Shown: in pieces, positions 1 through 10,044 of the stretch
Position numbering within the stretch: the first letter of the stretch is position 1
How the letters are laid out: each line of letters starts with the position of its first letter
Assembly (NCBI RefSeq): GCF_907164915.1
Contig: NC_061867.1
Span: 48,487,852 to 48,551,851 of the forward strand
Reading direction: 5' to 3'
From: Impatiens glandulifera
Taxonomy: Eukaryota > Streptophyta > Magnoliopsida > Ericales > Balsaminaceae
DNA length: 64,000 nt
The notes under the pieces: model-generated
Told to the model about the DNA's origin: nothing
What the model saw: only the letters and a program-made list of their open reading frames with translations
The model's database searches: none
Position numbers and translations under genes: made by a program

Positions 1-403
1 AACCCTCCTACGTCACCCCTTCTTCTCAGGTTATGAGAAGGATCTCCACTAACTCTTTAGAGTTACAATCACACTTCCGACTTGAATCTCCATCATGGTA
101 CGTCACTCTTGAGATTTGAATCTTCTGACTTTTGATCTGTACTTTCCGGTTTCTGTGTCCTGTGCATTATGATCCGGTTGGAGTGTAATCTTTTGTCCTT
201 CGTTAACCGGTCGCTTTGGGAAGGTGAAGCCGGTTCCTGTGATCCTTTAACTTGATCACTTGAAGCCGGTTTCTTTGAAATAGTAGCAACCGGTGTTTGA
301 TGCCTCAACCGGTTCCGGTTTGTTAAGTACCTGCACATAACATTTAACTTCTGTTTAGTTTGTCTGGCCGGTTCCAAAATTAATCTACTTAATTTTTCTA
401 TCA
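1..403 (-). repeat. 3' LTR of element A, partial and internally deleted
   Basis: This matches the right-hand LTR of the same element. It ends on the plus strand at CTATCA, next to the polypurine tract (complement TTTCTCCCTTTTT). Relative to the 5' LTR, about 500 bp (counterpart of 12377-12880) is replaced by about 14 unrelated bases near position 80-93. The LTR promoter TATA box lies in the missing part. The remaining outer portion lies beyond the window edge. Confidence 0.9.
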
Positions 404-562
404 ATTTCTCCCTTTTTGATTATTTAGAATAAATATTCAAAAATTGTAATGTATGGCCGGTTTTAAGAAAATTAACTTACTTAATTTTTCTATCAATTTC
501 TCCCTTTTTGATTATTTAGAATAAATATTCAAAAATTGTAATGTATGGCCGGTTTTAAGAAT
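404..562 (-). repeat. Tandemly duplicated polypurine tract and LTR tip (92-bp period)
   Basis: The plus-strand sequence starting at 404 (polypurine complement, then TTTAGAATAAATATTC) starts again at 496 after a 92-bp unit. The unit includes a second copy of the LTR end CTTAATTTTTCTATCA (ending at 495). Each unit therefore offers a polypurine primer followed by an LTR-like start. The inner copy at 404 borders the real LTR. Multiple polypurine tracts upstream of the 3' LTR are described for Sireviruses. Confidence 0.8.
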
Positions 563-765
563 ATGAGTTCAATTGCTTTGAGAGAAACGTGTTTGAAAAA
601 CATGAATTTGATTTTTGATAAGTGTATAAAATAAGTAAGATTTGTAAGAGAAATATGTTTGAAAAGCGTCGAAAGTATGTTTGAAAAACCTAAGAAATAT
701 CAGAGTAACCGAGTTCTGAAACACAGTAAAGCATAATTGTTCAAAAATAGTTATAATAATAAAGT

Positions 766-3608
766 TTAGGGCTTGGATGATCCCCCCTTGTCTTGCTCTT
801 TTTCAAGTTCTTTCTCCAATCGTCTTCTTGCTTCTTCTTGCCGGGCTCTGTGTTCTCTAGCACGTCTGTCGGCATCGATCAGCACACCGGCCCACACACT
901 TGAATGACCGGTGACCTGTTTCTTAAGGTTGAAGTTGGCGCAGACTGGCTTTCGCGGTGGAGGAGGTGGAACAGTCAGAGGTCTGAGGCTTGGAGTTGCT
1001 GCAAGTTCCCCGGTTGTCCTTCTTTTTCGTCTGTTGAGTTCCTCCGGATCTTCTTCTTCTTCCTCATCAAGCGGTTCCGCATTTAACGCAACCGGTTCGG
1101 CCGTTTTCAGTTCTGCCCGCTTCATCACGTTTTTAATGGCACTTCGTTTCTTCTTGTTCTTGTTCCTTGTACTCATGGAGTGGGACGATTGACCCTGTAC
1201 CGGTTCCTGAGCGTTAGCCTGCTCCTCTTCATTACATTGTTGGGCAAGCTCATGATCTTTATCTTCAAGTTCCTTCTGTAGCCGTTCTCTTTCAATCTCT
1301 TCATCTTGCAATTTCCGTGCGGTTTCAGCATCCTTTTCGATTTGAGTTTGGGTTGAGCCGACTTGAACCTTGGACATTTCCCCGATTTGAATTGCCATTG
1401 CTTGCAGCATGTCCAAAAGTGGGGCGGTTGCGGCTTTGACGGACTCGGAAATCATGGCTTGAACTGTTGATTGCATAGCTGTGTCCATCATGGTTTGTAG
1501 AGAGCTTACCATTTTATCTTCAGCCACTGAGATTCTTTCGTCGGTTACTGCTTTAAAGTTTCCAAGGCATGAATCAGCTGTTTCCACCACTACTTGTTTG
1601 ATTTGATCGATGTCCAGAGCTTTAGCCGGTTGAGAGGCTTCTTGTTCCAAGTTTTCAGAGGTGCCGGATGTTTCACCAGTTATAAAGAAAGGCTTACTCT
1701 GAAATAACTCAGGATTGTTGAATTGACGTTGGCAAGTATCCCACCATTTCTTGTCAAGACGATCGAAGTTACGCACAAGCTTTTCTCGTACCCCAATAAA
1801 TCTTTCGGCCATCTTCATTTCAATCGGTTCTAGATTCTTTCCTTGGATTTCTTGAAAGGCATTCTCAACTGCTTGTAACCGAACGTTTTCAAGGATTACC
1901 GGAGCTTTGGAAAACGCCGGTTGGATTAGATTGGTGTTGGCTAACTCGAGTGCCATCTCTTCTAGCTTGACAAGTGCGTCCCACTGCCTGTTTCCACTAA
2001 AACCTGGAAGCATGTCGGATAATTTGGTCTCGCATCGGAGCTTCACCCACCGGAGATATGGAGCTAGCGCTTCACTTGCACCCTTGTTCATGTCTTGAAT
2101 GATTCATCAAATAGCTCATTTTCTTGCTCTATGGTGTATTGATATTCGTCTCCGGTTGTGGCTTCAGTCTGAGGGTCGATCTGCAACGTTCCCGTTCCGG
2201 TTTCAGTTATTTCTTCAACAAGAATGCCTTTACCTTTATCTGCCTGAGTAGGACCTTCTGGAGCTGTCTTGCCTCCTGCGGAACCGGAAGGTTCCCGTTC
2301 TTCAATGTTTTCCTCCTGAGCCGGAGGTGCGGTTTCTGTTGACTTGGTCGTCTCATCGACCGGTTGAATTTCTGTTTGATCAGGTATTTCATCCTGATTG
2401 TCTGGCTTCCGACGACTAGAGGCATCGTTCTCTTCGGTTTCTCTTGTGATCTCTTGGACCACATTCTGAATTGCTTCTGAGGCATTCAAGCCCACATCGG
2501 CTAATACCTCTTCGGCTTGCTTACTTGGTGACTTGGAGGTTGCAGAGTGAATATTTCCCTCTGCCTCCTCCTTCGAATTTGATTTGTTCGCCTCGCTCCC
2601 CGAGGATTCGGTTTGCTTTGGAGAATCGGATGGGATGGGAGTTGGGACAACGGTGTTGATGGGAATGGGCTGAAAAACATCTGCGGTTCTTTCCGGTGGA
2701 TTGTCCGAGGAAAGCGTTTTCTCGGAGTCCGCCGGTTTCCTTGATCTTTTCTTTGCTGATACCTTCTTCCTCCTTTTCGGTTCTGGTGGAGCTTCTGCCT
2801 CAACCGCTTTTCTTGACGGTTTCCTTTGTCTTGTTTCTTCTTCAACTGGAACCGATGAACTGGCTCCTTTAGATGATTTTGTTTTTGAGGTTTTGGCTTT
2901 ATTGTCTTCTCCGGTTTTTCTGCCACTGACTCAGAGTCAAGAATGTTGGAGATCGGAAGCGGTATGCCTTCACCTAGTTCCACATTAAGGAACTCAAGAA
3001 TCTTGACGATTTGCATAGCATATGCTTGCACCCGACCATCTTTCTTAATCACCATTTGACAGAACTCTTCGTATAAAACGTATCCCCAGTCCACCTTGTC
3101 GCCGCGAACAATTGCTAACAGCATTCTGAGCTTAAGCTTTGTGAGATTATCGAAATTACCTCCCCTTCCTTGGAGCGATTTGGAGATGACGGTCACCAAC
3201 CATCTGTATTCCGGTTTTAGCTTGATTTTTCCGGCTGCTGTGGATCACCAGATCCTGACCTGAAAAGGATACAACCAACCGGGCAGCATTTGACTTTGCT
3301 TCGGTTAGGTCGAACTTGAGGTCTGAACCTGTGTTGGGTAGACCAAGAGCTTCGGCAAAGATTTCTTCAGTTAAAAGGACGGCCTTTCCGTTAACAGTAG
3401 CAGAGATCTTTCTTTTCAACAGTGTCGCCGTCGCTAAGAACTCCGTCACCGCCGCCGGATAGATGGTGAACGGACCAGAAAGGAACTTCTCCAACCCAGA
3501 TTCTCGAAGAAGTTGAAGAACAACCTTGTTCTTGTCGTCAGCGTGCTCGTCAATGTCTGCGAAGTCTACCTGCAACATCCATTGAAATGGAGCTTTGCCT
3601 AGATCCAT
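766..3608 (-). pseudogene. Accessory ORF3 of element A: PF20167-like domain plus long coiled-coil tail, broken
   Basis: This is the third and largest of three related ORFs downstream of pol. Its start is MDLGKAPF at 3608. The first ~115 residues share the ORF1/ORF2 pattern: a DF-x-x-I start, SGLEKFL, a short V-x-G-K strand and an E-x-x-FAEALGLP motif. After a frameshift near 3210-3250 the second half follows (LKPEYRWL, then GDKVDWGYVLYEEF). Another shift near 2925 leads into an acidic, Ser/Pro/Lys-rich stretch open to 2088. The final segment, 2091-766 (441 codons), overlaps by ATGA. It contains a helical region, a coiled coil rich in Glu/Lys/Arg, basic clusters that resemble nuclear localisation signals (KNKKKRS, RRKRR) and a proline run. 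Unbroken length would be about 940 residues. The last segment may have been a separate ORF, because the ATGA overlap allows restart. No enzyme motif was recognised. Confidence 0.65.
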
Positions 3609-3720
3609 GATAGCTTTTGATAGAAGAAGATGAAGATTGATGATTATCGAAGAGAAGAGATCTTTTGAAGTTCTGGAAATTTTAGAGAGAGAAAGCACGT
3701 GTGTTGAATGGGCTGATTTG

Positions 3721-3731
3721 AGTTTATATAG
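3721..3731 (-). promoter_or_regulatory. TATA box upstream of accessory ORF3
   Basis: The minus strand reads CTATATAAACT about 115 nt upstream of the ORF3 start codon at 3608, in a non-coding spacer (3609-4134) that also holds the 3' flank of ORF2. The position and consensus match the TATA boxes found before ORF1 and ORF2, so it is probably an internal promoter. Confidence 0.6.
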
Positions 3732-4134
3732 ATGGCGGTTCCAAGCGGTTTTGAAGATGAACCGTCAACTCAGTGTTTTGGCGCCAACTTTCCCTCCAAA
3801 AGTTACTGCCGTAACTTTCGGCGGTAAAAGCGGAAATTCGATGGGCGGTAAATTTTGAGAGGTAAAACCATGGACGGTTAAGATTTTTCAAAATTTTTTT
3901 TGTTTTTGTTCGAAGTTCCGGTTTTTTCTTTAAGTTTTGTTAACCGGAGATTGTTAAGTTAACTTTAATTTTGAGTTTAAAAATCGGAAAGGAATACTTT
4001 GAATGAGAAAACCGGAGACCCGTTAAGAATTGAAAATATTTCATTAATAGAGGAAATGATTCACATATGAGCGGTTCTGGTCGTACAACAAAATGACCAG
4101 AAACCGGGAAGTAGAAGTAAAGATAAAAAGGGAT

Positions 4135-4895
4135 TTAATCTTCGGTGAACCATCCTCCTTCCACCATCCTTTCATACCAATTTTCAAGGGTGTTTTCAGG
4201 TGTTCGTTCCTCAATCCTTGATATCCACCTGTGCATCATGATCATGGTGAAAGTGTTGGATGGTCTAACCGGGACACCGGTTCCAAGGTTGCGACGCTTG
4301 GACATCAGAAACCGGGTAATCTGAGGAGCATAACTGATCCTTCCTCTTTTTCCGGTCATAAGCTGCTTCAGCTTATTGAAAAGATAGGAAGCCCAGTTGA
4401 TGTCGGAGTTGCGAATGATTGCTATCATAATGTCGAATGCCTCCCGGCTGTAGTTCTGGTTAGGCATTCGGCCTATGATAGACCTTTGAACCAAGTCATG
4501 CAGGACTTGGTAGTGAGGAGCGAGATCTTCTTTCTTCCCAAAGTCCTTAATCGGAGCGTTGGAGGAGGAGAAGATTTGGAAGAAGTCTTCCTTAACCGGC
4601 AGGAATGGCGTGGGGAAGTCAGAAAAGCCTTCGGTTGGAAGGTGAAAAAAGTGGCGAATTCCTCCTCAGAAAACTGGAGGAACTTACCGTCGATGATGGT
4701 GCGAATGCTGCCATCATCCAGAACGTGACCGTTGTTAAAGAATTCGCACACCTCCTCCACGAGGATGGTGTCCGAACCTTTGAGGAAGCCTTTCAAACCA
4801 GAGTCTATGACATGCTGAAAAATGCATTCATAGTAGGCACTTTCCTTGATATCCTCAAAATCGATGATAAGAGTGTTTCTTAGCTCGGCAGACAT
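4135..4895 (-). pseudogene. Accessory ORF2 of element A (253-residue class), one frameshift
   Basis: This is a paralogue of ORF1. It starts MSAELRN at 4895 and shows the same pattern: FEDIKESAYYE, SGLKGFLKG, a V/I-x-D-G-K strand, FSEEEFATFF, then after a frameshift IMIAIIRNSDINWASYLFN, a YAPQI motif and a short C-terminal region. A single-base loss near 4655, seen by comparison with the copy at 44067-44438, moves the second half into another frame (open 4494-4135). The total span of 761 nt is one base short of ORF1's 762, so the intact form would also be 253 residues. The layout resembles the 'putative plant transposon protein' domain (PF20167), but I infer this from pattern only. Role unknown. 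Confidence 0.7.
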
Positions 4896-4995
4896 GGTGA
4901 TGAAGAGTGAATAAGACTTAGGAGAGTTCTTGAGCTTTTGAATTTTTAGAGAGAAGGGTGCTTGAAGGCGTGATTTGAAAAATGGAGGTTGAACC

Positions 4996-5007
4996 CCTTT
5001 TTATAGC
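4996..5007 (-). promoter_or_regulatory. TATA box upstream of accessory ORF2
   Basis: The minus strand reads GGCTATAAAAAGG about 105 nt upstream of the ORF2 start at 4895. It sits in the 410-bp spacer between ORF1 and ORF2 (4896-5305), which otherwise shows no ORF. The corresponding site in element B (about 44537-44545) has lost the TATA core. Confidence 0.62.
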
Positions 5008-5305
5008 CTGGAATGAATGAGAGCATTTAATGAGATGATTTGAAAATCTAGCCGTTTATGCTTAGTCATTAATGATTTTGTGATTTTCCAAGAGAATAAA
5101 AGCAAGTCTTGTCAAATCAAGTCAGGCATGCTTTGAGATTTATATTTCCAAGAATGTAATGATTTATTTTTGATACGACGCATTGAATGTTGTAGATTTT
5201 GACTTGGAAAGGAAATCTGTTTCATTAATTGGAGTACAAAAACCGGTATTACAGCAAAAGTACCGGTTTTGTAAAGAAAGGATAAAAGAAGAGAGAAAGA
5301 CAGGT

Positions 5306-6067
5306 TTAGACATTTGATGATTCGGCCGCTTGAGCATTTGAAGCCTCAGCCGCTTGAATTCTTCTAGCTTTAACCGCTTCCCACCGGTCGATCATCTCTT
5401 GTACTCGTTCTTTGGTGAGCACGTGCCTTGAGTGCAGAGTGACGAAGGCTCCGGTGTGAATCTCCAGACTTGCGCAGAAGCCGCTCAGCTGAGGAGCGTA
5501 TCCGGTTTTGTTGGAGAGAATCATCTTCTTCAGGTTGCTGAAGATGATCCAGGACCAGTTAACCGGTGTCCCAACCGTTACAGCGATCATCATCTCGAAG
5601 ACCCTTTGAGTGTAATAGTAACTTTTCTCTCTGCACAAGACAGATTTTCCCAGAATCTCGCAGAGAATCTGGTACTTGTGAGAAAGTTGACTCTTAGCAC
5701 CCCAGGGTTTAACCGGGATGTCAGATCCAGAGAACCGGCGACACATCTCTTCCATTGTCACCGGAGAATAGGTTAGGTCGGTTACCCCTTCATTGGGTAA
5801 ACCGCAGTACACAGCGAAATCCGTCTCGCTGAAAAGGAATTTTTGACCGTAAACCTGTGCGACGAGTATATCTCGATGCACCTCTTTCACGGTTTCGAAC
5901 AGTTCTTCGACTACAAGGTAGTCGATGATGAACCTGTTCTCAAGAAAGCTCCTTAGCCCGCTCCTTTCAATGGCTAAGAACATTTCCCTGACTTCATGAT
6001 CCTCATACTGGTAGATTGATTCAAAATCTGCCAATAGGATTTTCTTGGCTAGAGGGTTGGAGTTCAT
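5306..6067 (-). CDS. Accessory ORF1 of element A, intact 253-residue protein (PF20167-like pattern)
   Basis: The start is MNSNPLAKK at 6067. An upstream in-frame ATG at 6154 exists, but it lies in the leader just after the TATA box, and the element B copy has no such extension. Visible pattern: DFESIYQYEDHEV near residues 12-25, SGLRSFLENRF, a V-x-GQKFLFSETDFAVYCGLP segment around 75-95, an aromatic and basic central part, FEMMIAVTVGTPVNWSWIIF around 160-180, a GYAPQL motif, and an Ala/Ser-rich tail. The order of motifs (short strand, FS-x-x-x-I/F-x-x-x-GLP, then G-x-x-[IV]-[ND]-W/G) resembles the PF20167 'putative plant transposon protein' family, by eye only. No signal peptide, membrane span or catalytic motif was seen. 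It lies where Sireviruses keep an env-like ORF. Function unknown. Confidence 0.8.
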   Translation of the reverse strand: MNSNPLAKKILLADFESIYQYEDHEVREMFLAIERSGLRSFLENRFIIDYLVVEELFETVKEVHRDILVAQVYGQKFLFSETDFAVYCGLPNEGVTDLTYSPVTMEEMCRRFSGSDIPVKPWGAKSQLSHKYQILCEILGKSVLCREKSYYYTQRVFEMMIAVTVGTPVNWSWIIFSNLKKMILSNKTGYAPQLSGFCASLEIHTGAFVTLHSRHVLTKERVQEMIDRWEAVKARRIQAAEASNAQAAESSNV

Positions 6068-6156
6068 GTTTGTTTTGAGAGAGAAAAAGGATTTTATCTC
6101 AAGGATGATTCTTGTGAATAGTGAACTTGTGGTGTTTTGACAAGGATTAAGCATGG

Positions 6157-6165
6157 TTTATATAG
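6157..6165 (-). promoter_or_regulatory. TATA box upstream of accessory ORF1
   Basis: The minus strand reads CTATATAAA about 95 nt upstream of the ORF1 start codon. A near-palindrome, CTGATGATGTCATCAG, lies about 40 bp further upstream near 6207 and could be a bZIP-type site. Both are conserved in element B (TATA at 45707-45715). Confidence 0.62.
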
Positions 6166-6780
6166 CCCGGGGATTCGGCTTGGTCTTTAATGAAGTTAAG
6201 CATGCCTGATGATGTCATCAGCTATTAAATAGACTTAACTTGTTGAAGTAACTAATGGTTATTTCCAAGGTAAATCTAATAATTACTAAGATAGCAATGA
6301 TGAAAAATATCTATTGACAAGATGTAAGTCTCCCTCTCTTGATGATGGACACATGTCGTCATCTCGATTGTGGTAGACTTGTTTTTAATTAATCACAGGC
6401 TTCATTTTTCAAAACATGCACGAAAACTCAGTCGGTCATCTCAGGTTAACCGGAAAAGTTCATCTCATCAGACCAAAGTGCATATGTACTGAGCGGTTTT
6501 CCAAGACCGGTTTTAGTAGGATATTTCCGTTTATGAAGAAAAGTTGATAAATATCAACAGTTGTTCAACTTTGGATTCGTTTTATCCACTTCAGCCTGGT
6601 TATTTCAACCATTTAGTAAACATACATTTGATTTGAAATAATGAGATAATCAGGCATAACTGGAGACTTCCTCCCGGTTAGCATATTTGATTTATTAATG
6701 GCCTATTTGAATATGGTTTGAGAAGCTTTAGCTTCTCCCTGAACACATATCCCGGTTTTGTATACAAGCATGCATCATGA
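6166..6780 (-). other. Spacer between pol and the ORF1 promoter
   Basis: About 600 bp without an ORF. It is conserved in element B (45716-46317) and, more weakly, in the 3' flank of element D (13192-13671), where the block ending in AGCTTCTCCCT and CCCGGTTTT just after the pol stop is recognisable. It is probably pol 3' UTR plus upstream promoter sequence for ORF1. Confidence 0.5.
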
Positions 6781-9700
6781 TTATATCAATTGATTAAGAT
6801 TAGTAAGACCCAAGATATTTCGAAAATGTGAAAACTTAGCTTCCTGTAGCGGTTTCGTGAAGATGTCCGCTACTTGTTGCTCGGTCGACACATATTCCAG
6901 CCGGATGTGTTTCTCCTGAACATGCTCCCGGATGAAATGGTGTCGGATGTCGATATGCTTTGTTCTTGAGTGCAACACCGGATTGTATGTGATTGCTATG
7001 GCGCTGGTGTTGTCACAAAATATTGGAGACTCCTTTGCTTCTATTCCGAAGTCCCTGAGTTGCTGTTGGATCCAGAGGAGTTGTGCACAGCAGCTTCCAG
7101 CCGCTAAGTACTCCGCCTCTGCGGTTGACGTTGCAACGGACGTTTGTTTCTTGCTGCTCCAGGTGACTAACCGGTCACCCAGAAACTGACAGGTTCCACT
7201 TGTACTCTTTCGGTCGATTTTGCAACCCGCGTAATCGGCATCTGAGTAACTTATTAGATTGAAGCTCGAGTCTTTTGGATACCAGAGTCCCACTTCTTGA
7301 GTTCCCTTCAGATATTTCAAGATTCTCTTAGCCGCCGTATAATGAGATTGCTTTGGATTTGCTTGGAACCTTCCGCACACTCCAACCGCAAACAGAATAT
7401 CAGGTCGGCTAGCTGTGAGATATAACAACGATCCGATCATTCCTCGATATGCTGTGATGTCAACGGCTTGACCGTCATCATCTTTGTCCAGCTTCACGGA
7501 AGAACTCATTGGCGTAGCCGCTTCGGCACATGTATCCATCCCAAATCTCTTCAGCAGTTCGGCTGTATACTTCGGTTGGCTAATAAAGATTCCGGCTTCC
7601 ATCTGCTTAACCTGAAGTCCTAGAAAGAAGCTCATTTCCCCCATCATACTCATTTGAAATCTATCAGTCATCATTTTCGAAAATTTGTCACATAACTTTG
7701 GATCGGTTGACCCGAATATGATATCATCAACATAAATTTGAACAAGTAAAATTTGCTCCTTTCTTTCAAATTTAAAGAGGGTTTTGTCTACTGAACCGAT
7801 TGTAAATTTGTGATCAAATAGAAATTGAGTCAAAGTATCATACCAAGCTCTTGGAGCTTGTTTCAAACCGTAAAGGGCCTTATTCAGCCGGTAAACGTGA
7901 TTTTCATGTTCTGGATTTTTAAAACCTGGAGGTTGATTAACATACACCTCTTCATTTACTTTACCGTTTAGAAAAGCGCTTTTTACATCCATTTGATAAA
8001 CTTTAAACTTTTTGAAAGCTGCATATGCTAAAAATATTCTAATGGCCTCAAGTCTAGCTACAGGGGCGAATGATTCTTCAAAATCAATGCCTTCTTCCTG
8101 CTTATAGCCTTGAGCCACTAACCGGGCTTTGTTCCTCGTAACTAAACCGTCTTCATTGAGTTTATTTCTGAATACCCATCGTGTGCCTATAACCGGTTTG
8201 TTTTTCGGTCTAGGAACTAGGTACCAGACTTTATTTCTCTCAAACTCGTTTAATTCCTCTTGCATTGCCAAGATCCAATCTAGATCTGACAGTGCTTCAT
8301 CCACCTTTTTCGGCTCAATTTGTGATATGAAAGCAGAGTTTCCATAGTGATCCAAATTTTGTTGCCTAGTTCGGACGGGTGAGGATATGTTACCTATTAC
8401 TAGTTCAAGAGGATGATTTTTGTTCCTTCTGAGGTTAATCCGAGACGTGTCTACCAAACTTTCGGCTGGCTGATCAAGGTTAGACTGATCGGTAGGTTGG
8501 ACAGAGTCAGACCGACCGATTTCTTCAGTAGAAACTGAAGCGTCAACTTTCTGCGGTAAGGCAGCTTGATCAGGTTGAATTTCAACATCAACCGCTTGGT
8601 CCTTGACAAAGCGTCTAAAAACCGGAACCTCGTCTTCATCATCAGAATAGATATTGAAATTTTCCATTCTGTTGTGAAGGTCGAAGGGTAATGCAGTGTT
8701 TCGCTCAACCGATTCATCGAAAACAACGTGTGCGGTTTCTTCAACTGTTAAAGTCCTAGTATTGTATACTCTGTAGGCTTTACTCACAGCTGAATATCCC
8801 AACATTATTCCCTCATCGGATTTAGCATCAAAAGCGGTCAAGTACTTCTTGCCGTTATTGTGAACAAAACATTTACTACCGAAAATTCGAAAATACCGTA
8901 CACTTGGAATTTTATCAAAATAAATTTCAAAAGGAGTTTTCGAAAACCGTTTAGTCACTAGAGATCGATTTTGTGTATAACAAGCGGTGTTGATAGCTTC
9001 AGCCCAAAACTTTTGAGCGATACCCGAATCGGCTATCATTGACCTTGCGGCTTCCTTGAAAGTTCGGTTTCTTCTCTCAGCCAGGCCGTTTTGTTGAGGA
9101 GTTCTGGCACTAGACAACTCGTGCCTAATACCGGAATCATCAAGAAAAGTAGTTAAATTACTGTTAATAAATTCAGTTCCTCTATCACTTCTAATTTTGT
9201 TTACTCGAATAGATTTTTCATTTTGTATTCTCAAAATCAGTTTAATCAAGTTTGAAGTTGCTTGATTTTTAGAAGCTAGGAAAGTAACCCAAGTAAATTT
9301 GGAGTAATCATCAATAACTACCATAGTATAATGCATGCCTCCTAGACTAGTTACTCTAACCGGACCGAACAAGTCCATGTGCAACAGTTCTAAACATCTT
9401 TCAGATTGATAGTTTCCTTTACTTTTAAAAGATGATTTCACTTGTTTTCCCATTTGACATGCAGCACATACTTTATCTTTTGAAAATTTGACATTTGGAA
9501 AACCGTGAACCAGTTCCTTGGAACAAATAAAGTTAATCGTTTTGAAATTCAAGTGATTTAACCGTTTATGCCAAAGCCAATTTGGATCATTTCCGGCTAT
9601 CATACACACAGGTTTTTCGAAATCAGTTTTCCAGTTCACTTTATAAATGTTTCCTATCCGGTTACCGGTTAACAGAGTTTCATCATTTTGATTTTTGACT

Positions 9701-10044
9701 AAACATGAGTTTTTATGAAATTCAACCTTATAGCCCACATCACACATTTGGCTTATGCTTAGTAAATTAAAGCTTAGTTTTTCTACCAATAGCACATTAT
9801 TTATGGATAGTTTACCATGGACAATCTTACCCTTGCCCACGGTTTTACCTTTTGAATTATCCCCGAATGTGATGAATGCTCCGGTTTCGTACTTGATGTC
9901 GGTCAGTAGCTCCTTGTTTCCGGTCATGTGCCTTGAGCATCCACTGTCCAAGTACCATTCAGAATTCTTCAACCGATTGCTCCTCCTAACCTGCAACAAA
10001 CAATTATTTACAACTTTTTGGTACCCACATTTAGTTGGGTCCAT
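6781..10044 (-). CDS. pol: Element A pol polyprotein (protease, integrase, reverse transcriptase, RNase H), intact
   Basis: 1087 codons without a stop. Protease active site DSG at residues 33-35 ([13 protein letters not shown]). The GAG-pre-integrase zinc segment (HKRLNH...CAACQMGKQ) lies around 160-205. The integrase core has its three acidic residues in [16 protein letters not shown] and [11 protein letters not shown] (about 220-335). A low-complexity acidic linker follows (about 440-560). Reverse transcriptase has [25 protein letters not shown] and the catalytic YVDD at about 771. RNase H has [26 protein letters not shown] and [11 protein letters not shown]. The order PR-INT-RT-RH defines Ty1/copia. 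The ATG lies 14 nt before the gag stop in a different frame, so pol needs re-initiation or a +1 shift. It acts in the cytoplasmic virus-like particle, and the integrase in the nucleus. It differs from the element B copy at about 18 residues. Confidence 0.95.
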   Translation of the reverse strand: MDPTKCGYQKVVNNCLLQVRRSNRLKNSEWYLDSGCSRHMTGNKELLTDIKYETGAFITFGDNSKGKTVGKGKIVHGKLSINNVLLVEKLSFNLLSISQMCDVGYKVEFHKNSCLVKNQNDETLLTGNRIGNIYKVNWKTDFEKPVCMIAGNDPNWLWHKRLNHLNFKTINFICSKELVHGFPNVKFSKDKVCAACQMGKQVKSSFKSKGNYQSERCLELLHMDLFGPVRVTSLGGMHYTMVVIDDYSKFTWVTFLASKNQATSNLIKLILRIQNEKSIRVNKIRSDRGTEFINSNLTTFLDDSGIRHELSSARTPQQNGLAERRNRTFKEAARSMIADSGIAQKFWAEAINTACYTQNRSLVTKRFSKTPFEIYFDKIPSVRYFRIFGSKCFVHNNGKKYLTAFDAKSDEGIMLGYSAVSKAYRVYNTRTLTVEETAHVVFDESVERNTALPFDLHNRMENFNIYSDDEDEVPVFRRFVKDQAVDVEIQPDQAALPQKVDASVSTEEIGRSDSVQPTDQSNLDQPAESLVDTSRINLRRNKNHPLELVIGNISSPVRTRQQNLDHYGNSAFISQIEPKKVDEALSDLDWILAMQEELNEFERNKVWYLVPRPKNKPVIGTRWVFRNKLNEDGLVTRNKARLVAQGYKQEEGIDFEESFAPVARLEAIRIFLAYAAFKKFKVYQMDVKSAFLNGKVNEEVYVNQPPGFKNPEHENHVYRLNKALYGLKQAPRAWYDTLTQFLFDHKFTIGSVDKTLFKFERKEQILLVQIYVDDIIFGSTDPKLCDKFSKMMTDRFQMSMMGEMSFFLGLQVKQMEAGIFISQPKYTAELLKRFGMDTCAEAATPMSSSVKLDKDDDGQAVDITAYRGMIGSLLYLTASRPDILFAVGVCGRFQANPKQSHYTAAKRILKYLKGTQEVGLWYPKDSSFNLISYSDADYAGCKIDRKSTSGTCQFLGDRLVTWSSKKQTSVATSTAEAEYLAAGSCCAQLLWIQQQLRDFGIEAKESPIFCDNTSAIAITYNPVLHSRTKHIDIRHHFIREHVQEKHIRLEYVSTEQQVADIFTKPLQEAKFSHFRNILGLTNLNQLI

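Noticed and set aside
93..404. 103-codon minus-strand frame in the 3' LTR, repeated at 12881-13195
   Set aside because: It lies in the U3 region of the LTR and is broken in the element B LTRs, so it is not conserved as protein.
4231..4728. 165-codon plus-strand frame
   Set aside because: It is antisense to accessory ORF2 and shows no recognisable motifs.
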